This document shows positions 62,904 through 64,000 of a stretch of DNA of 64,000 bases, piece by piece (within the stretch, counting starts at the first letter, position 1; every line of letters begins with the position of its first letter). Location of the stretch: contig NZ_JAQWGS010000015.1 in NCBI RefSeq assembly GCF_029238095.1, positions 1 through 64,000 on the forward strand. Direction: 5' to 3'. This DNA comes from Lacinutrix sp. (GTDB lineage: Bacteria; Bacteroidota; Bacteroidia; Flavobacteriales; Flavobacteriaceae). The notes beneath the pieces are model-generated. The model saw only the letters and a list, made by a program, of their open reading frames with translations. It made no database searches and was not told where the DNA came from. A program made the position numbers and the translations under genes.

Positions 62904-64000
62904 TTATAATAATTTGACCATACTGTTTACTTTTTCTTTTATAATATTTGGTTTTACAGACGAATAACCTATAATTAAACCTTTAAGTTTAGGTTTGCCA
63001 ACATAACATTTGCTTAATGAAAATACAGTTATATTTTGTTTTTTTAATTTTTCAATAAATTTTTTTTCTTCTTCCACAGAAACATAATCTTTGAATAATG
63101 CTAAAACATGAAAACTAGAAAAAGACTTGTTTTGTATGTACATGTTTTTACTTTTTTCATTGAATAATGAAATAAATAAATCATGCCGTGTTTTAGCAAC
63201 ATCAATACTATTATTTATGTGTTGAAATAAATAATTCTTTTCAATAAATTGATTCATAACTACCTGAATTGAAGGTGTAACAAATCTGTGTGAATGCTCT
63301 TGGATTGCAGCAACTGTATTCACTAAATATTTTGGAACAATCATGTACCCTAGACGTATAGAGGGATGCAATAATCTATTAAATGTTCCCATATAAATAG
63401 TTCTATCTTCAACATCTAAACTAAAAATGGTTGGAATGCTTTCAACAGAATTAGCAATTTCATTTTCATAGTCGTTTTCAATAATTAAGGCTTTATTTTT
63501 TGTTGCCCAATTCAACACTTCTTGCCTTCTTTTTAAACTCATTTTTATTCCTAAAGGGTAATGATTTGAAGGTGTTACATGTACTATTTTAACTTGTTTC
63601 TTTATAGTATTCATTTGGGTAATATCAATACCTTCGTTATCTAAATCAATAGGTATTAAATTAGCTTCAGAACTTTTAAAAACGGAATGTACATTTGGAA
63701 AAAGTGGGTTTTCAATCACTACCGAATCACCTTTATCAATTAAAGCATTAGTGATGAGGTATAAAGATTGTAAAGATCCAGAAACTATAATTATTTGGTC
63801 ATAGTCACATTTAATATTTCTACTTACATTTAAATAATTACGAATACTTTTTTTTAATTCCTCAATACCTGTTGAACTTGAATACGATAAACCAGAAGAT
63901 TTAATATGTCGCCAATAAGCATCTAGCAATTTTTTCCATTGATTTACAGGAAATACATCTATTGGTGGCAAACCAGGGCGAAATGCCAAATTGATATCAT
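62904..64000 (-). CDS. MocR/PdxR-type regulator, aminotransferase domain (5' end off window)
   Basis: The gene runs past the window edge; in-frame codons continue upstream of the TTG at 63989, so that is not its real start. What is visible is the fold-type I aminotransferase-like effector domain of a GntR-MocR protein: FRPGLPPIDVFPVNQW, SSTGIEELKKSIRNYL, TPSNHYPLG and the D-containing IENDYENEI. The place of the PLP lysine, normally TFSKxLxPxxRLGY, reads TFNRLLHPSIRLGY, so arginine replaces lysine. It would thus not form the usual internal aldimine. The DNA-binding domain is expected upstream. Confidence 0.8.
   Translation of the reverse strand, partial: DINLAFRPGLPPIDVFPVNQWKKLLDAYWRHIKSSGLSYSSSTGIEELKKSIRNYLNVSRNIKCDYDQIIIVSGSLQSLYLITNALIDKGDSVVIENPLFPNVHSVFKSSEANLIPIDLDNEGIDITQMNTIKKQVKIVHVTPSNHYPLGIKMSLKRRQEVLNWATKNKALIIENDYENEIANSVESIPTIFSLDVEDRTIYMGTFNRLLHPSIRLGYMIVPKYLVNTVAAIQEHSHRFVTPSIQVVMNQFIEKNYLFQHINNSIDVAKTRHDLFISLFNEKSKNMYIQNKSFSSFHVLALFKDYVSVEEEKKFIEKLKKQNITVFSLSKCYVGKPKLKGLIIGYSSVKPNIIKEKVNSMVKLL

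Overview
The window looks like a chromosomal segment of a marine-type flavobacterium (Bacteroidota, Flavobacteriaceae). The evidence is the AT-rich sequence, type IX secretion (T9SS) sorting tails, porin families and lipoproteins typical of the phylum, a GldM-like gene, and Bacteroidota-type promoters (TTG, then TAnnTTTG). Genus cannot be fixed from the sequence alone; Olleya, Lacinutrix, Psychroserpens and Winogradskyella are the sort of relatives I would expect. No rRNA, tRNA, CRISPR array or intact insertion sequence was seen.

Layout. 0-12 kb holds an outer-membrane porin, rnhB, a lipoprotein, a nucleoid-associated protein, lipB, lysS and two tandem alpha/beta hydrolases. 12-21 kb has gene debris (head-to-head fragments near 12.5 kb; a broken T9SS type C protein at 17.1-17.6 kb), two small secreted proteins, hemL, a LysM glucosaminidase, a D-cysteine desulfhydrase-like enzyme, a DUF5522 gene of only 49 codons, urocanate hydratase and a DUF4136 lipoprotein. 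20.8-39.8 kb is a long run of minus-strand genes: a TetR regulator, then the aerobic phenylacetyl-CoA (paa) pathway (paaE, A, B, C, D, G, H, I, J, Z, a crotonase and paaY), continuing into a branched-chain 2-oxoacid dehydrogenase E2, ilvE and a fused E1. Phenylacetate-CoA ligase (paaK) and E3 are missing. A perfect palindrome lies at the paaE promoter and a related one lies between the regulator and a divergent rhodanese gene, which fits a PaaR-type repressor. The paa run is peppered with short palindromes, two of which are read through in frame inside the E1 and paaH genes.

40-52 kb is mainly housekeeping: a GSCFA protein, alaS, an M23 endopeptidase with a MerR regulator, der, era and a SPOUT methyltransferase, plus a GldM N-terminal-domain paralogue interrupted by an in-frame TAA. 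52-64 kb is the most system-like accessory region: a minus-strand cluster of a lamin-tail-domain lipoprotein, a DcuC-family transporter, isoaspartyl dipeptidase, two porin O/P-type channels, an M14 carboxypeptidase and a T9SS-exported hydrolase. Upstream are a T9SS-exported lamin-tail protein and, at the window edge, a MocR-type regulator whose PLP-binding lysine is replaced by arginine. I read this as a candidate locus for using beta-aspartyl or other peptides; that is inference from gene content.
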